NCBI GenBank assembly: GCA_022448365.1
Contig: JAKVCS010000004.1
Span: 62,001 to 126,000, forward strand
From: Saccharospirillaceae bacterium
GTDB taxonomy: Bacteria; Pseudomonadota; Gammaproteobacteria; Pseudomonadales; Oceanobacteraceae
DNA: 64,000 nucleotides
Direction: 5' to 3'
The position numbers were made by a program, and so were the translations under genes. Positions 18,468-29,893 of the stretch are shown here, piece by piece. Position 1 is the stretch's first letter; every line of letters starts with the position of its first letter. The notes under the pieces are model-generated. The model was not told the DNA's origin. It searched no databases and saw only the letters and a list, made by a program, of their open reading frames with translations.

Positions 18468-19829
18468 ATGATGGTACGTCTGCTTTTCATTCTGACGATG
18501 ATGATGTCAGCCCTGACTCAGGCTGACGTAAAAGATGTGCGTGTCTGGCAATCTCCGGATAAAACTCGTCTGGTATTTGATCTTACCGAACCCTCAGAAC
18601 ATAAAATTTTTACCCTGAGTAATCCAGATCGGGTCGTGATCGATCTGATGGCGGCTAAAAGTCTTAAGAACGTTGCAGCCATCGATGTTAAAGGCACGAA
18701 CGTAAAAGCCATTCGCTCCGGCAAGCGTAACAAGCAAGATCTGCGCATTGTGTTGGACGTTAATCAGTCACTGTCACCCAAAAGTTTTCCACTGAAACCG
18801 AATAAGAAATATCCATATCATCGACTGGTTGTTGATCTGGAAAATAAACAGGCGGTGAAAGCGGTTGTTGCCCCGGTAAAGCACACCAAACACAGTGGCT
18901 CCTCGGAGCGTAACATCATTATTGCGATTGATGCTGGCCACGGCGGTGAAGATCCGGGAGCGGTTGGTCCTGGCCGAATTTATGAAAAACGCATTGTGTT
19001 GGCGATTGCCAGACAGTTGGAAAAACTGTTGAAAAACGAACCCGGATTTCAGCCTTTTATGGTGCGAACCGGTGATTATTATATTGGCCTGCGTGAGCGT
19101 ACGGCCAAGGCACGAAAAGCTAATGCAGATTTTTTCGTCTCAATTCATGCGGATGCGTTTAAACACCCGAGTGCACATGGCTCTTCGGTCTTTGTATTGT
19201 CTGAGCGGGGAGCAACCAGTGAGGCTGCACGTTGGCTGGCGGATAAAGAAAACGAATCTGACCTGATTGGTGGCGTAAGCCTGGAAGATAAAGAAGATCA
19301 TCTGGCGATGACCTTACTGGATTTATCCATGACGGCTAAACGCAACTCCAGCTTACAAATTGGTGCGGGTATTCTTAAGCAGATGGGGAAAGTCTCGCGC
19401 TTGCACAAGAAACAAGTGGAAGAAGCGTCATTTGTAGTACTCAAGGCCCCGGATATGCCCGCATTGTTAGTGGAAACCGGATTTATTTCCAATCCCGGGG
19501 AAGCGAAAAAACTGGCGGGTCGCAGCTACCAGAAAAAAATGGCTAAGGCGATCTTCAATGGCATTAGAGCCTATTTTAAAAGCTATCCACCACGCGGCAC
19601 TTTACTTGCGTCCTCACAGAAAAAAAACAGTCCGATTAACAACTGGCAATCGGTTTCGGGTAAGAAAAATAGCCCAGCTGGCTATCGTACCTATGTCGTT
19701 CGTCGAGGCGATACGTTGTCTGGTATTGCGGTTAAGAATCGTGTTGCCATGTCGAAAATACGCCGCCTGAATAAATTAAAGTCTGACAATGTCTGGGTCG
19801 GACAAAAACTGAAAATCCCAACCTCATGA
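18468..19829 (+). CDS. amiB: N-acetylmuramoyl-L-alanine amidase (AMIN + Amidase_3 + LysM)
   Basis: Periplasmic zinc amidase that splits septal peptidoglycan during daughter-cell separation. Order: signal peptide (1-19), AMIN targeting domain (about 22-125), Amidase_3 catalytic domain (about 148-370), spacer, and LysM (407-451: [16 protein letters not shown]). Zinc and catalytic residues fit the family: His158 in [10 protein letters not shown], Glu173, His227 in SIHADA, and Glu336 in [10 protein letters not shown]. The LysM domain and position between tsaE and mutL are typical of AmiB in the Pseudomonas group; such enzymes are normally activated by EnvC/NlpD-type LytM proteins. The stop overlaps the mutL start by four bases. 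Confidence 0.96.
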   Translation: MMVRLLFILTMMMSALTQADVKDVRVWQSPDKTRLVFDLTEPSEHKIFTLSNPDRVVIDLMAAKSLKNVAAIDVKGTNVKAIRSGKRNKQDLRIVLDVNQSLSPKSFPLKPNKKYPYHRLVVDLENKQAVKAVVAPVKHTKHSGSSERNIIIAIDAGHGGEDPGAVGPGRIYEKRIVLAIARQLEKLLKNEPGFQPFMVRTGDYYIGLRERTAKARKANADFFVSIHADAFKHPSAHGSSVFVLSERGATSEAARWLADKENESDLIGGVSLEDKEDHLAMTLLDLSMTAKRNSSLQIGAGILKQMGKVSRLHKKQVEEASFVVLKAPDMPALLVETGFISNPGEAKKLAGRSYQKKMAKAIFNGIRAYFKSYPPRGTLLASSQKKNSPINNWQSVSGKKNSPAGYRTYVVRRGDTLSGIAVKNRVAMSKIRRLNKLKSDNVWVGQKLKIPTS

Positions 19830-21775
19830 CCTCCCGAATTCATTTATTATCGCCACGTCTGGCGAACCAGATCGCTGCTGGTGAAGTGGTCGAGCGCCCG
19901 GCCAATATTGTCAAAGAGCTGGTAGAAAACTCACTCGATGCCGGTGCAGATCGTATTGAAATCGACGCCGAACAAGGTGGTGTAAAGCTATTGCGTATCC
20001 GCGACAATGGCTATGGGATCGGCAAAGACGATCTGCCACTGGCCTTGAGCCGCCATGCGACGAGTAAGATCATCACCCTGGACGATCTTGAAGCCGTCGG
20101 CAGCCTCGGCTTTCGCGGTGAGGCGTTGGCAAGTATCAGCTCGGTTACCCGGTTAACATTAAGCTCTCGTGAAAAAGATGCGGAAGAAGCCTGGCAGGTG
20201 ACTGCCGAAGGCCGGGATATGGTCGCCAGTGTTTCGCCGTCTGCTCATCCAGTGGGTACGACCATCGAAGTGCGTGATTTATTTTTTAATACCCCGGCAA
20301 GACGAAAATTCCTACGTACAGAGAAAACCGAATTTTCCCACCTTGAAGAGACAGTCAAACGTCTGGCATTGAGTCGTTACGATGTTGGATTTACTTTGCG
20401 TCACAATGGCAAAGTGATTCATTCGTTGCGTCCGGCAACACGACCGATTGACCGCGAAAAGCGGGTTGCACAGCTATTAAATCCAACCTTCATGGACAGT
20501 GCGGTGCATATTGAACGAGAAGCCGCCGGTCTGAACTTGCAGGGGTGGGTTGGCTTGCCGACGTTTTCCCGTTCCCAGGCGGATATGCAATATTTCTTCG
20601 TCAATGGTCGGGTGGTGCGTGACAAACTGGTGGTGCATGCCATTAAGCAGGCCTACCGGGATGTATTGTATCACGGCCGTCAGCCTGCCTTTGTTCTCTA
20701 CTTATGGCTTGATCCGAAGCTGGTGGATGTGAACGTACATCCAACCAAACACGAAGTACGTTTTCGTGATGGCCGTCTTGTGCACGATTACTTATTCCGC
20801 ACGTTACACAAAGCTCTGGCGGATGTGCGTCCGGATGCTCAGTTGCCGCCGGGCGGCCGTCTCGATGATGGCGGGCCAGCGAGTCAGAGCCTGACGCAAC
20901 AAAATACACCAGCCAGTGGCGTGGAAGCAGGAGAGTTCAGTGAACAGACCCGATTAAACTGGCAATCGGCGGCCACATCAGCACCAGCGCAAACATCGGG
21001 TTTCCAGAGTAATAGCTATCAGACACATCCGGGCGCAAGTCAGGCTCGTGAGGGCATCAGTCAGAATGCCGTTGCTGAACAGCTGCAGGCTTATCAAACC
21101 ATGGCGCAACCGCTGGCGGGAGCCGTTAATAATGTTGAGCCTTTCAGCAATGGGGCGGTGCAGTCGCTACCGGAATCCACCGGTGAAGATATGCCGCCTC
21201 TGGGTTTTGCTATTGCGCAGTTGCACGGTATTTATATCCTGGCGCAAAACGCGCTGGGTATGGTGGTGGTGGATATGCATGCCGCTCATGAGCGCATTAC
21301 CTACGAGCGCTTAAAGGTCGCTTTGGATGAGCAAGGTGTGCAAAGTCAGCCATTGTTGGTGCCGGAAACACTGGCGGTCAGTGAACGTGAGGCGGATGCC
21401 GCTGAACAGCATGGCGACGAGTTTCGTCACTTGGGTGTCGAAATTGCCCGGGTAGGTCCTGAAAGTATTTTAATTCGTCAGATTCCGGTGTTATTGCAGC
21501 AGGCAAACGTTGCTCAACTAATCACCGATATGTTGTCAGATTTAATGGAGCACGGCCGTTCAGACCGCATTCTGGCCTTCCGTAACGAAGTATTATCGAC
21601 CATGGCGTGTCATGGTTCGGTGCGCGCAAATCGCAAATTAACCCTGCCTGAAATGAATGCTTTACTGCGTGACATGGAGGCGACGGAACGCAGTGGCCAG
21701 TGCAACCATGGGCGTCCGACCTGGACGCAAATGACACTGCCCGAACTGGATAAACTGTTTTTAAGAGGCCGATGA
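19826..21775 (+). CDS. mutL: DNA mismatch repair protein MutL (endonuclease type)
   Basis: Mismatch-repair matchmaker ATPase. The N-terminal GHKL ATPase has [32 protein letters not shown] and [11 protein letters not shown] long Q/S-rich linker (about 340-450) joins the C-terminal dimerisation domain. That domain contains [12 protein letters not shown] (residues 483-494), matching the D(Q/M)HAxxExxxxE metal motif of MutL proteins with nicking activity, and ends [10 protein letters not shown]. coli MutL lacks this motif, so here MutL rather than a MutH is likely to make the strand cut. It overlaps amiB and miaA by four bases each. Confidence 0.97.
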   Translation: MTSRIHLLSPRLANQIAAGEVVERPANIVKELVENSLDAGADRIEIDAEQGGVKLLRIRDNGYGIGKDDLPLALSRHATSKIITLDDLEAVGSLGFRGEALASISSVTRLTLSSREKDAEEAWQVTAEGRDMVASVSPSAHPVGTTIEVRDLFFNTPARRKFLRTEKTEFSHLEETVKRLALSRYDVGFTLRHNGKVIHSLRPATRPIDREKRVAQLLNPTFMDSAVHIEREAAGLNLQGWVGLPTFSRSQADMQYFFVNGRVVRDKLVVHAIKQAYRDVLYHGRQPAFVLYLWLDPKLVDVNVHPTKHEVRFRDGRLVHDYLFRTLHKALADVRPDAQLPPGGRLDDGGPASQSLTQQNTPASGVEAGEFSEQTRLNWQSAATSAPAQTSGFQSNSYQTHPGASQAREGISQNAVAEQLQAYQTMAQPLAGAVNNVEPFSNGAVQSLPESTGEDMPPLGFAIAQLHGIYILAQNALGMVVVDMHAAHERITYERLKVALDEQGVQSQPLLVPETLAVSEREADAAEQHGDEFRHLGVEIARVGPESILIRQIPVLLQQANVAQLITDMLSDLMEHGRSDRILAFRNEVLSTMACHGSVRANRKLTLPEMNALLRDMEATERSGQCNHGRPTWTQMTLPELDKLFLRGR

Positions 21776-22737
21776 TGAGCGATAACCCGAATACATTGCC
21801 TCCGGCGATTTTTTTGATGGGGCCAACGGCATCGGGTAAAACCGCGCTGGCGCTCGAACTGGTGGAGAAATATCCCTGCGAGATCATCAGTGTTGATTCA
21901 GCGCTGGTGTACAAGGGGATGGATATTGGTACCGCCAAGCCAGATGGCGAGATGCTGAAGCGTGCGCCACACCGGTTAATCGACCTGATTGACCCGGCTG
22001 AAAGTTACTCTGCCGCGAACTTCCGTGACGATGCGCTGCATGAAATGGCCGAAATTACCGCCGCCGGTAAAATACCGTTGTTGGTAGGAGGTACCATGAT
22101 GTACTTCAAATTTCTGCGAGATGGCGCGGCGGAGTTGCCTAAAGCGGATGCTGATGTGCGTGACAGGCTGGTGGCGGAAGCACAGCAGTTTGGCTGGCCA
22201 CATATGCATAACAAGTTAGCAGAGATTGATCCTGCATCGGCTGCACGACTGAAGCCGATGGATTCTCAGCGCATTGAGCGTGCGCTGGAGGTTTATGAAA
22301 TCTCGGGCAAAACCATGAGTCAGTTCTGGGCTGAGCAGCAAACTCAGCCACTACCTTATCATGTAGTGAATTTGGCAGTCTGTCCGCCAGAACGTCAGCA
22401 GCTCCATGAACGTATTGCTATTCGCTTTAAGCAAATGTTGCGTGAAGGTTTTATTGATGAGATGCGAACTTTGTTTCAGCGAGATGATCTCAACCCTTCG
22501 TTACCGTCGATTCGAGCGGTGGGTTATCGTCAGGCATGGGATTATCTAGAGGGTAATTGTAGCTACGAGGAAATGGAAGAAAGGGGCATCATTGCGACTC
22601 GTCAGCTGGCAAAACGTCAGATTACCTGGCTGCGAAGTTGGCCCGATTTGCACTGGCTGGATACAAATGATCCAAAACTTCTGCAAAGTGCCTTGAAAAT
22701 CCTTGAAGCGAACGCCATATTTAGCGCATCGACCTGA
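21772..22737 (+). CDS. miaA: tRNA dimethylallyltransferase MiaA
   Basis: Transfers a dimethylallyl group to A37 of tRNAs reading UNN codons. The P-loop [15 protein letters not shown], the substrate motif [18 protein letters not shown], and [17 protein letters not shown] are all standard. 321 residues. It starts inside the mutL stop (ATGATGAG) and precedes hfq by about 107 bases, a gap that often holds hfq promoters. Confidence 0.97.
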   Translation: MMSDNPNTLPPAIFLMGPTASGKTALALELVEKYPCEIISVDSALVYKGMDIGTAKPDGEMLKRAPHRLIDLIDPAESYSAANFRDDALHEMAEITAAGKIPLLVGGTMMYFKFLRDGAAELPKADADVRDRLVAEAQQFGWPHMHNKLAEIDPASAARLKPMDSQRIERALEVYEISGKTMSQFWAEQQTQPLPYHVVNLAVCPPERQQLHERIAIRFKQMLREGFIDEMRTLFQRDDLNPSLPSIRAVGYRQAWDYLEGNCSYEEMEERGIIATRQLAKRQITWLRSWPDLHWLDTNDPKLLQSALKILEANAIFSAST

Positions 22738-22844
22738 TTTATCTGCTTACCTTAGCACTAAGCCCGATGTCAGAGCGGTATGGGGCATTTTTTTATTCGG
22801 TCGTCCCCACATTGGACGACACCTTAAATTTCAAGGAGACAACC

Positions 22845-23093
22845 ATGTCAAAAGGGCACTCTTTACAAGACCCTTATCTGAACCAACTGCGCAAAGAGCG
22901 TATTCCGGTTTCCATTTTCCTGGTAAACGGAATTAAGCTGCAGGGCCAGATTGAATCATTTGACCAGTTTGTAATTTTGCTGAAAAACACCGTAAGCCAG
23001 ATGGTGTATAAGCATGCGATTTCTACTGTTGTGCCATCTCGTAACGTTCGTCTGGCGCCAGCCGACAGCGGTGTTGAAGCGGCGGAAGAGTAA
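22845..23093 (+). CDS. hfq: RNA chaperone Hfq
   Basis: Sm-like hexameric RNA chaperone that pairs small RNAs with mRNAs. 82 residues from the ATG at 22845, preceded by a strong AAGGAG; the longer frame back to 22767 is spurious. The Sm1 segment ([19 protein letters not shown]) and Sm2 signature ([12 protein letters not shown]) are essentially canonical. The C-terminal tail is short, ending [10 protein letters not shown], as in Pseudomonas rather than E. coli. Confidence 0.98.
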   Translation: MSKGHSLQDPYLNQLRKERIPVSIFLVNGIKLQGQIESFDQFVILLKNTVSQMVYKHAISTVVPSRNVRLAPADSGVEAAEE

Positions 23094-23105
23094 GTTCTTT
23101 TTTAT

Positions 23106-23123
23106 GCCGGGACCTTTCCCGGC
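23106..23123 (+). terminator. Hairpin between hfq and hflX
   Basis: GCCGGGA-CCTT-TCCCGGC is a perfect 7-bp stem, 12 bases after the hfq stop. It is followed by GTAATTCC with no strong U-run, so it more likely attenuates or stabilises than fully terminates, leaving some read-through into hflX. Confidence 0.5.
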
Positions 23124-23163
23124 GTAATTCCTTTCCGAATTTTTATCAGAGGCTTAGCTGACT

Positions 23164-24492
23164 TTGTTCTTTGAACGGCCAACTAACAATTCAGGCCAAA
23201 AGCAGGGTGGCGAAACCGCAATACTGGTTCATATCGATTTTCCCGAAGGCCTGAACCGCGAAGATCTGAATGAGTTTCGTGAGCTGGTGATTTCTGCCGG
23301 TGCTGATCCGCTTGAACTGGTAACCGCAAAGCGCTCTACTCCCGACCCAAAAACCTTTATTGGACTGGGTAAAGTGGAAGAGATTCGCGACATGCTGAAT
23401 CTGCATGACTGCCAGCTTGTGATGTTTAATCATGCGTTATCGCCCAGCCAGGAGCGCAATCTTGAGAAGGCACTGGAGTGCCGTGTGGTAGACCGTACTG
23501 GTCTGATTCTCGATATTTTTGCTCAGCGTGCCCGAACTCACGAGGGTAAACTGCAGGTTGAGTTGGCCCAGTTACAGTATCAATCGACGCGGCTGGTGCG
23601 TGGTTGGACTCACTTAGAGCGACAACAGGGTGGTATTGGCTCCCGTGGTGCTGGTGAATCTCAGTTGGAAACCGACCGCCGCTTAGTACGTAATCGCGTT
23701 AGCCAAATTCATAAACGGCTGGAAAAGGTGCGTGCCCAGCGCAATCAGGGCCGTCGTGCGCGTCAGCGTTCATCCATTCCAACGGTTGCCATTGTGGGTT
23801 ATACCAACGCCGGTAAATCGACCTTGTTTAATGCGTTAACGACATCCGAGGTGTATGCCGCTGATCAGTTATTTGCCACATTGGACCCAACCCTGCGTCG
23901 TCATAGTGTTGATGATATCGGAGAGGTGGTGCTGGCCGATACGGTCGGATTTATTCGTCATTTGCCGCATAAATTAGTGGAAGCTTTCCGCGCAACTTTG
24001 CAGGAAGCGGCAGAGGCGGATTTGCTGATGCATGTAATTGACTGTGCAGCAGATGAGCGTGATTCCAATATTGAACAGGTGGAGATGGTGCTGGGCGAAA
24101 TCGAAGCCGACGAAGTATCTCAGTTGCGGGTATATAATAAGATCGACTTATTAGAACACGGTGAAGCCCGTATTGATCGTGATGATCAGGGGTTGCCTGT
24201 TGCGGTGTGGTTATCGGCACGTGAACACGAAGGTTTCGATTTGCTGAATAAAGCGATTGCGGAGCTGCTTGGTGACGATTTATTTGCTGAAGAAATTCGA
24301 CTCAGACCTGCAGAATCCAAGTTGCGCGCTATTCTTTATGACATGGGCGCCATTCGTGAAGAGGCTTATACGGATGACGGCGATATATTGTTGCAAATCC
24401 GTATGCAACGTCAGGATTTTCGTCGTGCAATCGCCAAAGCAGGAATAACAGAACACCGATTTTTGCCGCAGCAAAAAGAACCCTGGCAATAA
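23164..24492 (+). CDS. hflX: GTPase HflX (ribosome rescue/splitting factor)
   Basis: Ribosome-associated GTPase, 442 residues. The N-terminal HflX domain (LVHIDFPEGLN...) leads through the helical linker (GGIGSRGAGESQLETDRR) to the G domain: G1 GYTNAGKSTLFN, G3 DTVGFIRHLP, G4 NKIDLL. The reading frame begins at a TTG (23164), giving MFFERP, which matches the usual MFFERP/MFFER N-terminus of the family, so I accept the rare start codon; no in-frame ATG gives a full-length protein. The weak start suggests low translation relative to hfq. Confidence 0.95.
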   Translation: MFFERPTNNSGQKQGGETAILVHIDFPEGLNREDLNEFRELVISAGADPLELVTAKRSTPDPKTFIGLGKVEEIRDMLNLHDCQLVMFNHALSPSQERNLEKALECRVVDRTGLILDIFAQRARTHEGKLQVELAQLQYQSTRLVRGWTHLERQQGGIGSRGAGESQLETDRRLVRNRVSQIHKRLEKVRAQRNQGRRARQRSSIPTVAIVGYTNAGKSTLFNALTTSEVYAADQLFATLDPTLRRHSVDDIGEVVLADTVGFIRHLPHKLVEAFRATLQEAAEADLLMHVIDCAADERDSNIEQVEMVLGEIEADEVSQLRVYNKIDLLEHGEARIDRDDQGLPVAVWLSAREHEGFDLLNKAIAELLGDDLFAEEIRLRPAESKLRAILYDMGAIREEAYTDDGDILLQIRMQRQDFRRAIAKAGITEHRFLPQQKEPWQ

Positions 24493-24639
24493 CCGTACTG
24501 ATAAATGCAGTCGCAACGAAATAATCTGCTTGGATTGACAGTCTTTGACCGATGGAGACTGTCTATCGTGCCTAAAACGTATATCATTGTTGAGCGCTTT
24601 GAGGCGCTTTTTGAACTGTCTGCCTGACTGGAGAGACTT

Positions 24640-25845
24640 ATGGCCTGGAATGAGCCTGGCGGTAATGGCCCCAAAGATCCATGGGGTAACAACGATCGCG
24701 GCGATCGTGGAAATGACAACCGCGGTAATAACAATCGCGGTGGTAATCAGCCGCCCGATCTGGATGAAGCATTAAAACAACTGCTGGACAAGCTCAACGG
24801 CATGTTCGGTGGTCGCGGTAACAACAACCGCAATAATAACAACCAGGGCAGCGGTGCCGGTGGCATGTTCGGCATTGCTGCTGTTGTGCTGGTAGTGATG
24901 TTAGGTTTTAACGCCGTTTACACCCTGGATGAACAGGAACGGGGTGTGGTTTTACGGTTGGGTGAATACCTGAAGACAGAACAGCCCGGCCTGCGTTTCA
25001 AGATCCCGCTGGTCGATAGCGTGATTCCGGTTAATACCACCAAAGTTCGTGAAGCTGAAATCAAAGAACGGATGCTGACGGAAGACGAAAACATCGTCGA
25101 AGTTGAATTAAACGCTCAGTACCGTGTGGTTGATCCGGTCTCGTTCGCACTGCGTGTTGAGGCGCCGGAACGTACTTTATTGTCTGCTGCCGAGAGTGCG
25201 CTGCGTCATGAAGTTGGTTCCACTGAGATGGACCCGATTCTGACCACCGGTCGTGCTGAATTGGCTGAGAAAGTTCAGCTGCGTCTGCAGGATTATCTGG
25301 AGCGTTACCAGACCGGTATGGTTCTGACCAATGTCAACATTAAAGATGCCCGCCCACCGGCTCAGGTGAAGGCTGCGTTTGATGATGTTCAGAAAGCCAA
25401 ACAGGATAAAGAGCGCTTTATTAACGAATCGGAAGCTTATGCAAACTCGATTGTTCCGGAAGCACGTGGTCGTGCTCAGCGTCAGTTGGAAGAAGCGTCG
25501 GCTTACAAAGAACGTATCATTGCTCGCGCAGAAGGTGAGGCGGCTCGTTTTGATAACCTCTACAGCGAATACAAAAATGCGCCGAAGGTAACCCGTGAGC
25601 GTCTTTACATTGAGTCGATCACGGAGGTCTACAACAAAGCCAGCAAGGTGATGGTGGACGTTGATGGTGGTAACAATATGATGTATCTGCCATTAGATCA
25701 GATTGTTAAAAATATGCCGGCGCAAAGCAAAACCGGTGCTATTTCTGATAATGAAATTTCACGTCTGACCGATCGCGTATTGAATGAAGTACGTGCCCGT
25801 CAGAATTCTTCTTCTTCATCATCTCGTCGTGGGGAGGGTCGCTAA
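24640..25845 (+). CDS. hflK: HflK, membrane protease modulator (SPFH/prohibitin family)
   Basis: With HflC it forms a large periplasm-facing cage around FtsH and tunes its proteolysis. The N-terminus is Gly/Asn-rich and repetitive (GNNDRGDRGNDNRGNNNRGG), typical of HflK, followed by one TM helix (about 85-100) and the SPFH domain starting LDEQERGVVLRLGEY, with a long coiled-coil region. 401 residues. Stop and hflC start overlap (TAATG). Confidence 0.97.
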   Translation: MAWNEPGGNGPKDPWGNNDRGDRGNDNRGNNNRGGNQPPDLDEALKQLLDKLNGMFGGRGNNNRNNNNQGSGAGGMFGIAAVVLVVMLGFNAVYTLDEQERGVVLRLGEYLKTEQPGLRFKIPLVDSVIPVNTTKVREAEIKERMLTEDENIVEVELNAQYRVVDPVSFALRVEAPERTLLSAAESALRHEVGSTEMDPILTTGRAELAEKVQLRLQDYLERYQTGMVLTNVNIKDARPPAQVKAAFDDVQKAKQDKERFINESEAYANSIVPEARGRAQRQLEEASAYKERIIARAEGEAARFDNLYSEYKNAPKVTRERLYIESITEVYNKASKVMVDVDGGNNMMYLPLDQIVKNMPAQSKTGAISDNEISRLTDRVLNEVRARQNSSSSSSRRGEGR

Positions 25846-26714
25846 TGTCTCCTAAAGCTATGTTAGCTGTCATCGCTCTGGGCATCGTTGCACTGGTTGC
25901 CAGTCAGGGCCTTTACGTGGTGAATGAAACTGAGCGTGCGATTAAGCTTCAGTTCGGTGAAATCGTTGAGGCTGATATTCAGCCCGGTCTGCACTGGAAA
26001 AGTCCGCTGATTCAGGAGGTCAAACGCTTTGATGCACGAGTACTGACACTCGACACCAATCCATCGCGCTTCCTGACGGCCGGTAAAAAATACGTGATTG
26101 TTGATTCCTTCGCTAAATGGCGCATTAAAGATGTGCGTGCTTACTACAAGGCCACCTCTGGCGATCGTTTCCAGGCTTCGAACTTGTTAGCCAACCTGGT
26201 AAACAAAGGTCTGCGTGATGAAATTGCTGCTCGCTCTCTGCATGAGGTGGTTTCCGGTGAACGTGACGAATTGATGACCAAGTTGACCACGGCGCTGAAT
26301 ACCGAAACTCAGGATGATCTGGGGATTGAAGTTCTGGATGTTCGGGTTAAAGCAGTGGATCTTCCTGATGATCTGAGTAACTCGGTGTATAACCGAATGT
26401 CGGCTGAGCGAGAGCGTGAAGCCCGCGAGCACCGATCTCAAGGTAAAGAGCTTGCTGAAGGTATTGAAGCAGATGCGGATCGTCAAAAGACGGTTATCGA
26501 AGCGGAAGCCTATCGTGATGCAGAGCGCACCAAAGGTGAAGGTGATGCACAAGCGGCCAAGATCTACGCTCAGGCGTATACCAAAGATCCTGAGTTTTAT
26601 GCATTCACGCGCAGCCTGAAAGCTTATGAAGAGACCTTCAAGCAGAACGACGTGATTATGCTGAAGCCCGACAGCGACTTCTTCCGTTACATGAAGGATG
26701 CCGCAGGCCAATAG
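25845..26714 (+). CDS. hflC: HflC, membrane protease modulator
   Basis: Partner of HflK in the FtsH-modulating complex. 289 residues: an N-terminal signal-anchor helix (6-24), the SPFH domain (YVVNETERAIKLQFGEI), a charged coiled coil (SAEREREAREHRSQGKE), and the conserved tail FYAFTRSLKAYEETF. It overlaps hflK by one base and is followed after 25 bases by a strong terminator. Confidence 0.97.
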   Translation: MSPKAMLAVIALGIVALVASQGLYVVNETERAIKLQFGEIVEADIQPGLHWKSPLIQEVKRFDARVLTLDTNPSRFLTAGKKYVIVDSFAKWRIKDVRAYYKATSGDRFQASNLLANLVNKGLRDEIAARSLHEVVSGERDELMTKLTTALNTETQDDLGIEVLDVRVKAVDLPDDLSNSVYNRMSAEREREAREHRSQGKELAEGIEADADRQKTVIEAEAYRDAERTKGEGDAQAAKIYAQAYTKDPEFYAFTRSLKAYEETFKQNDVIMLKPDSDFFRYMKDAAGQ

Positions 26715-26739
26715 GCGGTTGCATAGTCAGTAATCGTAG

Positions 26740-26771
26740 CGCCGGAACTCTCTGCGGGTTCCGGCGTTTTT
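26740..26771 (+). terminator. Rho-independent terminator after hflC
   Basis: A 9-bp stem CGCCGGAAC/GTTCCGGCG (26740-26748, 26758-26766), a 9-base loop and TTTTTG. It closes the nnr...hflC block. Confidence 0.93.
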
Positions 26772-26900
26772 GTTTCTGAGTTACTTATTCGTCTGGCTAG
26801 AACCTGAAGTTATATGCAACGGGGGTGTTCTTACCAATTGACACAAGCAAAGCGGATTCAAAGGAATTGCGCCTAAATTATGTTCATTGCCTTATGGCTT

Positions 26901-26940
26901 TGGTAGAATCCTGCAACCGGGCGACACGCCCGGTTTTTTT
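26901..26940 (+). terminator. Promoter-like box plus Rho-independent terminator just upstream of yjeT
   Basis: An extended -10 (TGG-TAGAAT, 26901-26909) is followed directly by a perfect 7-bp hairpin CCGGGCG-ACA-CGCCCGG (26917-26933) and seven Ts. The hairpin lies only 24 bases before the yjeT GTG, so it sits between any upstream promoter and yjeT-hisZ-purA and may work as an attenuator, or end a very short transcript. Confidence 0.75.
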
Positions 26941-26964
26941 GTGCGGTTAAAAAGGTAAACAACA

Positions 26965-27162
26965 GTGCAACTCGACTTCTGGCGGGAAATCGCCATCGCT
27001 GTTTGCCTGGTATTTATCCTCGAGGGGGCGTTACCGTTTTTATACCCTGCCCGCTGGCGAACACTGGTACAGCAGCTTGCCGAAGTGGATGACCGCACAA
27101 TGCGAATGACCGGTCTGTTCAGCATGTTGCTGGGGCTGGGGCTTCTCTATCTGATCAATTGA
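26965..27162 (+). CDS. yjeT: YjeT / DUF2065 small inner-membrane protein
   Basis: 65 residues with two TM helices (about 6-28 and 46-63), separated by a basic and polar loop (YPARWRTLVQQLAEVDDRTMR). This is the DUF2065 pattern and position, between hflC and hisZ/purA, seen throughout the gammaproteobacteria. It starts at GTG; an AAAGG lies ten bases upstream. Function unknown. Confidence 0.87.
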   Translation: MQLDFWREIAIAVCLVFILEGALPFLYPARWRTLVQQLAEVDDRTMRMTGLFSMLLGLGLLYLIN

Positions 27163-27174
27163 TAAGGCTGAATC

Positions 27175-28341
27175 ATGACACGCGCTGACCGTTGGCTATT
27201 GCCGGATGGTATTGATGAAGTGTTGCCGCCTCAGGCGCGGCAAATCGAGGTTTTACGTCGTCACCTGCTCGATTTGCTGGATCATTGGGGCTATGACTTT
27301 GTGATTCCGCCGGCGCTGGAGTATCTGGACTCTTTGTTAACCGGTACTGGCAAAGATCTGGATCTGCGTACCTTTAAGGTGACCGACCAATTGTCGGGTC
27401 GCATGATGGGTCTGAGTGCCGATACCACGCCTCAGGTTGCTCGTATTGATGCTCACAGCCTCGCTCCGGAAGGGGTTAGCCGCCTGAGCTATTGCCGCAC
27501 GGTTTTTCATGCTAAAGCGCCATCCTTGCTTGCCAACCGAACGCCAACCCAGATCGGTGCGGAATTATACGGTGAAGCGGGTGTCGCGGCTGACGTTGAG
27601 ATCATCAGTTTAATGGTGGCGATGATTGACAAGGCCGGCATCAAAGATATCCACCTGGATTTGGGGCACGTTGGTGTTTTCCGTGCCCTGGCTGATAAAG
27701 CGGGTATCAGCGCTGAGCAACAGAACGAATTATTTGATCTGCTGAAGCTGAAATGTGCTTCTGACCTGGATGCCTGGGCCGATCGTGAAATCAAAGACGC
27801 TAAATTGTGTGAGGCTTTTAAACTTCTCACTCGTTTGCAGGGCGATCGGAAGCTGTTAGATGAATCCATCGCTCGCCTGGCTGAGTTGGTACCGGAAACT
27901 TCAGCGGAGTTACAACACATTCAGAAGGTGACGGATCAGCTGGCGATGCGTTTCCCGAATACGCCGTTCTATTTTGATTTAACCGAACTGCGTGGTTACG
28001 ACTATCACACCGGTCTGGTGTTTGCGGCTTATGTTCCGGGTTACGGTGATGCCGTCGCTCAGGGCGGTCGTTACGATGAAACCGGTGCCGTATTTGGACG
28101 TGCGCGTCCGGCAACCGGGTTCAGTGCTGATTTAAAAGTGCTGGCACGTTTCGGCACTCAGCCGGTGGCCAGAAAGCAAACCGTCGTCGCCCCTGGCAGT
28201 GACGATCCACTGTTGTGGGAAAAAATTCAGCAATTGCGCGAGCAGGGTGTTCGTGTGCTGGTACAGCTGAACGCAGAAGCGATCCCGGCGGATCAGACTC
28301 TGCAATTTCAGGCAGGTCAGTGGCAACTGGTCGACGCCTGA
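27175..28341 (+). CDS. hisZ: HisZ, ATP phosphoribosyltransferase regulatory subunit
   Basis: Class II aminoacyl-tRNA synthetase-like protein that partners a short-form HisG in the first step of histidine biosynthesis. 388 residues with PDGIDEVLPPQARQIE, the HisS-like motif 2 region (SRLSYCRTVFHAK) and motif 3 (ATGFSADLKVLAR). Its length and the lack of an anticodon-binding domain separate it from HisRS. It begins 12 bases after yjeT and precedes purA. Its presence predicts that hisG in this genome is the short form. Confidence 0.94.
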   Translation: MTRADRWLLPDGIDEVLPPQARQIEVLRRHLLDLLDHWGYDFVIPPALEYLDSLLTGTGKDLDLRTFKVTDQLSGRMMGLSADTTPQVARIDAHSLAPEGVSRLSYCRTVFHAKAPSLLANRTPTQIGAELYGEAGVAADVEIISLMVAMIDKAGIKDIHLDLGHVGVFRALADKAGISAEQQNELFDLLKLKCASDLDAWADREIKDAKLCEAFKLLTRLQGDRKLLDESIARLAELVPETSAELQHIQKVTDQLAMRFPNTPFYFDLTELRGYDYHTGLVFAAYVPGYGDAVAQGGRYDETGAVFGRARPATGFSADLKVLARFGTQPVARKQTVVAPGSDDPLLWEKIQQLREQGVRVLVQLNAEAIPADQTLQFQAGQWQLVDA

Positions 28342-28377
28342 GAGAATTCATTTTTTATTGAAAACAGGCCGAGTTGA

Positions 28378-29709
<1,332 letters not shown>

Positions 29710-29842
29710 CGGAACACGTCTAGTATTGGTAGGGAGTGTTAAGAGTTAGCTGAACAACGTTCGTTTAATATCGGGTGGTTGTGTGTGATTGCTAACTTTA
29801 CCTTACTTCGACCACTTCGGTGGCCTTGCCTAAAAAAATCAA

Positions 29843-29868
29843 AAAAACCGCCCATTGGCGGTTTTTTT
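29843..29868 (+). terminator. Rho-independent terminator after purA
   Basis: A-tract, ACCGCC-CATT-GGCGGT (29847-29862) and a seven-T run. The A- and T-tracts extend the stem. It lies 26 bases before the next start codon and so separates the purA transcript from the methyltransferase gene. Confidence 0.92.
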
Positions 29869-29893
29869 ATCGCTGATTTTTGACGAGTGTATT

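Noticed and set aside
22767-22844. N-terminal extension of hfq
   Set aside because: AAGGAG precedes the ATG at 22845, which gives the canonical Hfq N-terminus.
24535-24563. TTGACA at 24535 with a 7-bp inverted repeat before hflK
   Set aside because: No -10 hexamer at a usable distance and only a weak stem; not enough to call a promoter or operator.
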